Shown: positions 61,538 through 64,000 of the stretch, piece after piece
Numbering within the stretch: position 1 is the stretch's first letter
How the letters are laid out: every line of letters starts with the position of its first letter
DNA from: Terriglobus roseus DSM 18391
GTDB lineage: Bacteria > Acidobacteriota > Terriglobia > Terriglobales > Acidobacteriaceae
NCBI RefSeq assembly: GCF_000265425.1
Contig: NC_018014.1
Coordinates: 1,302,001-1,366,000 of the forward strand
Direction of reading: 5' to 3'
Length of the DNA: 64,000 nt
Translations under genes and position numbers: made by a program
The notes under the pieces: generated by a model
What the model was told of the DNA's origin: nothing
Seen by the model: only the letters and a program-made list of their open reading frames with translations
The model's database searches: none

Positions 61538-62536
61538 ATGACCATTCAAGAGATCGAGGCCTTCTGCACCGCAGAGCACAAATTTGATTTCCGCCGGCAC
61601 CCTCTTGAATCGCCGCAGTTGACGATGAGCGGATGCTTTTACCCACTTGGATTTCCGGTAAATCTCAGGACGAATGCTTCGGAGGTATTGCAGCTCTACG
61701 CTGCGAGCTGGGACAGCTTTCGGCCACGGTATGATGCCACGCCAATCAACATTGACGTCCATGTAATTGAGGAGGATGCCGCAGAGTGCCCTCCTGCACC
61801 GCACTTTCGTATGCTGCTGCCCTTGATGACATCGATTGCCGACGAACGCAACTACAGCATCTTTGACCTGGCGCGGGCGGAGACAAAGATCGTGCTGTCG
61901 CGTGCAGCGCTGCGTCATCCTCTGTATGCAAGTTACTTCTTCCTTGAGTCGGCCGCAGCGTGCCATATCGTTACGCGGTACGCACCACCGATCCATGCCG
62001 GTTGCGTTGAGTGGAATGGACGCGGGCTGCTCTTATGTGGGGACAGCGGTGCAGGCAAGTCGACACTCTCCTACGCCTGTGCGCGGGCGGGGTTTGGTTA
62101 CGTCACGGATGACGCTGCTTATCTCCTCTATAGCGGGAACGACCAGATTGTTACGGGCAATAGCCAGAAGGTACGACTGCGACCTGAGAGCGCGGAGTTC
62201 TTTCCGGAGATCCGCGACCTGCCGATGACGCCCCGTGCCGCAGGGAAGCCATCGGTTGAGATCGAGACGAGTGAGGGTATCGTGGCGCTGGAAGAGACGC
62301 AGGTGGCGGCGATCATCTTTCTAAATCGCCGCACAGGGCAGCAGGCGTTGCTGCCGTATCGTCGCGAGGTGGCTCGCGAGTTCATGCGGCAGCTTCTGTT
62401 CGGAACGACGGAGCAGCTTGCGTGGCAGTACAGCACGGTGGAACGACTGCTGGACGCGCCGGTGTTGGAGCTGCATTACACGGATCTGGAGTGGGCGACG
62501 CAGCGGCTGAAGCAGTACGCGCAGGACGGTCGCTGA
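61538..62536 (+). CDS. HPr-kinase-like P-loop protein
   Basis: 332 residues. The C-terminal half has PIHAGCVEWNGRGLLLCGDS and Walker A GDSGAGKST (from residue 168), then LSYACARAGFGYVTDDAAYL. That is the pattern of HPr(Ser) kinase/phosphorylase-related proteins, in which the Asp pair after the P-loop is catalytic. The N-terminal half (about 150 residues) is unlike HprK and not recognised. Such proteins are not true HPr kinases: relatives occur in peptide-modification clusters and in sugar-related loci. It lies between a receptor and an MFS gene, overlapping the latter (TGATG). Substrate unknown. Confidence 0.75.
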   Translation: MTIQEIEAFCTAEHKFDFRRHPLESPQLTMSGCFYPLGFPVNLRTNASEVLQLYAASWDSFRPRYDATPINIDVHVIEEDAAECPPAPHFRMLLPLMTSIADERNYSIFDLARAETKIVLSRAALRHPLYASYFFLESAAACHIVTRYAPPIHAGCVEWNGRGLLLCGDSGAGKSTLSYACARAGFGYVTDDAAYLLYSGNDQIVTGNSQKVRLRPESAEFFPEIRDLPMTPRAAGKPSVEIETSEGIVALEETQVAAIIFLNRRTGQQALLPYRREVAREFMRQLLFGTTEQLAWQYSTVERLLDAPVLELHYTDLEWATQRLKQYAQDGR

Positions 62537-63807
62537 TGGAGGCGGTCCTGAGTGTGGACGAAGTCCTGGAGCAGGTGTCGTTCTGGAGGAGTCCTGCGAG
62601 ATGGTTTCGTTCGCAACAGCTTGGGAGTGGCTTCTGGACGTTCTTCTGGGCTGCGTTCTTCTTCGATGCGGGCTTTGCGGTCTACTTTTTCCTCTTCAAT
62701 CTGTATCTGGTTGACCTGGGCATGGGCGAGCGAGCGATTGGACTGATTAACGGCGCCGTCACCTTTGGCTCAGTATGTGGCACGCTGCCCGCGGGACTTT
62801 TAGCGCGTCGGTTTGGCGTGCGGCCGGTGATGCTTACCTGCTTTGTTGCCGCACCGATCGCCGGCGTCCTCAGAGTACTGTGGATGCAGTTGCCCGCACA
62901 GTTGGCACTTGCGTTCCTGGGTGGCCTTGCGATGTGCCTGTGGGGCATCTGCTTCCTGCCCGTGGTGTCAGGGCTGACGACGGAGGGTAACCGCGCCTCG
63001 GCGTTCAGTCTCATCTTTTCGGTGAGCATCGGTACCGGTGCGCTGGGCAGTATGCTTTGCGGCTATCTGCCACGGCTTCTGCATGCGATGGGCATGGCGC
63101 AGCAGCCGGCGGAGATCAAGCGCGGCATCCTGATTGCAGCTAGCGTGCTTGCGTTCGCCGGTCTTGCCTTCGCTCTGCGAGTGCCGGCGGCTGCCAACCG
63201 TAGCGCGGATGGCGGCATGTCGGGTTGGTGGCGAAGCTTCCGGCGGAATGTCCTGATTCGCAGACTGATCCCGCTCATGGCGTTGTGGTCTGCGGTGATT
63301 GCGGCCTTCACGTCCTTCGGCAGCGTCTACCTTGCACGGGGCCTGCATCTCCCGCTGGCTCGGATTGCGATCGTCTTTGCGGCGTCGCAGATCGTGCAGC
63401 TGATCGCGGGTCTGATGACCGCTCCGCTATTCCGTGCGGTTGGCTTGCGTAAGGGAGTCGCTGCAACACAGGTTGCGGTTGCGGTGCTGCTTACACTGTT
63501 GGCGTCCGTGCGGCAGGCGGATGCGGCGACGCTACTCTTCCTTGGCATCTCCGCGGCGCAGTGGATGAGCTCACCCGGCCTGTACAACCTGCTGATGAGT
63601 GGGACGCCGGAAGAGGACCGGGGAGCGGTGGCGGCGCTGGCCATGTTTTGCAATGCGCTGGTGACGACCGTTGCGACGATGCTGGCGGGAGCAGGCTTCG
63701 CCAGTCTGGGTTATCCGTTGATGTTTTTCATACTGGCATGCGCGGCAACGCTGGCAGGGAGCGTCATGCTGCGGCTTCGCGCTTCGCAGGCCGAGGGAGT
63801 CGCATGA
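62536..63807 (+). CDS. Major facilitator superfamily transporter
   Basis: 423 residues. Start at ATG 62536, overlapping the previous stop by one base, which gives coupling; the longer frame from 62422 lies inside the preceding gene. About twelve membrane helices with a central cytoplasmic loop (RVPAAANRSADGGMSGWWRS). The loop between helices 2 and 3 reads GLLARRFGVRPVM, close to the MFS signature. No family specificity is evident. It is the third gene of the receptor, P-loop protein, transporter set, suggesting uptake through both membranes of one substrate, or export of a product. Confidence 0.85.
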   Translation: MEAVLSVDEVLEQVSFWRSPARWFRSQQLGSGFWTFFWAAFFFDAGFAVYFFLFNLYLVDLGMGERAIGLINGAVTFGSVCGTLPAGLLARRFGVRPVMLTCFVAAPIAGVLRVLWMQLPAQLALAFLGGLAMCLWGICFLPVVSGLTTEGNRASAFSLIFSVSIGTGALGSMLCGYLPRLLHAMGMAQQPAEIKRGILIAASVLAFAGLAFALRVPAAANRSADGGMSGWWRSFRRNVLIRRLIPLMALWSAVIAAFTSFGSVYLARGLHLPLARIAIVFAASQIVQLIAGLMTAPLFRAVGLRKGVAATQVAVAVLLTLLASVRQADAATLLFLGISAAQWMSSPGLYNLLMSGTPEEDRGAVAALAMFCNALVTTVATMLAGAGFASLGYPLMFFILACAATLAGSVMLRLRASQAEGVA

Positions 63808-63909
63808 GTCTGTAGAGCAGGATCGTTTCCTGTACTTCTGGAAATGTCATTCCCTTGTCATGGTCCTTCGTTTTCCTGTCGCCGAAGGCGGTTTTAGGAG
63901 GAGAATGGG

Positions 63910-64000
63910 ATGCAAATGTACACGTCTGAGAGAACGGCTTCTGATCTGGGCTTGGGAATCCTCCCCATGGCGGCACGCGCCCAGATCCTTGTCATTGAGG
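63910..64000 (+). CDS. Start of a gene running off the window
   Basis: AGGAGGAG at 63896-63903 precedes two ATG codons (63905 and 63910) in different frames. The 63910 frame has the better spacing and stays open to the window end: MQMYTSERTASDLGLG, then ILPMAARAQILVIE. The last residues recall the first strand of a response-regulator receiver domain (ILVIEDD), but this is a guess from about 30 residues. Confidence 0.45.
   Translation, partial: MQMYTSERTASDLGLGILPMAARAQILVIE

Noticed and set aside
1..64000. CRISPR array, rRNA, riboswitch or replication origin
   Set aside because: No regularly spaced repeats, rRNA-like blocks, recognisable riboswitch cores or DnaA-box clusters were seen when reading the window.

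Overview
The window reads as chromosome of a free-living, GC-rich soil bacterium of the Acidobacteriota (Terriglobus/Granulicella/Edaphobacter type). This is inferred from six Oar-like TonB-dependent receptors that begin with a carboxypeptidase-regulatory (Cna-B-like) domain, from regulators combining a short DNA-binding-like N-terminus with one membrane helix, and from many secreted carbohydrate- and lipid-active enzymes. No rRNA or complete tRNA gene was found.

Layout. 0.2-6.3 kb: receptor followed by a secreted fusion of a formylglycine-generating-enzyme-like domain with a sialidase. 6.4-7.0 kb: decayed ISL3-type transposase. 7.1-13.9 kb: secreted phosphodiesterase, receptor, and a divergent membrane-anchored propeller regulator. 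14.2-19.1 kb: a 1606-residue secreted protein joining a glycerophosphodiesterase, cysteine-rich repeats, a GH30 glycosidase and B-lectin repeats. 19.2-23.7 kb: a scar of mobile DNA with a truncated tyrosine recombinase, back-to-back fragments of two polysaccharide-degrading genes, a regulator pseudogene, a PIN/antitoxin pair with its operator, and the 3' half of tRNA-Val(CAC) as a likely attachment-site remnant.

24.2-28.6 kb: three overlapping genes for a tripartite exporter (ABC protein, HlyD-type adaptor, TolC-type channel) whose ATPase has lost nearly all catalytic motifs. 28.6-33.1 kb: short-chain dehydrogenase and receptor. 33.3-36.2 kb: two-component system and a secreted acetamidase/formamidase. 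36.4-37.9 kb: amidohydrolase pseudogene. 38.0-49.7 kb: two receptors, a Gfo/Idh/MocA oxidoreductase, a DUF6807-type protein and a PQQ-type sugar dehydrogenase. 49.7-56.8 kb, minus strand: GH92 mannosidase, PI-PLC-like enzyme, myo-inositol oxygenase, LacI regulator, GRP/RhaT-type permease and a 29-residue membrane peptide. 56.9-64 kb: Rieske protein, CuA-type cupredoxin, receptor, HPr-kinase-like P-loop protein, MFS transporter, and the start of another gene.

Working together (inference): receptors and secreted hydrolases would take up and dismantle glycans and lipid head groups. The enzymes present (sialidase-like, glycerophosphodiesterase, GH30, GH92, PI-PLC-like, inositol oxygenase) fit scavenging of eukaryotic glycolipids and inositol lipids. 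The best supported regulatory unit is the inositol cluster: nearly identical palindromes lie just upstream of the inositol oxygenase and of the permease/small-peptide unit, with the LacI-type regulator gene between them.
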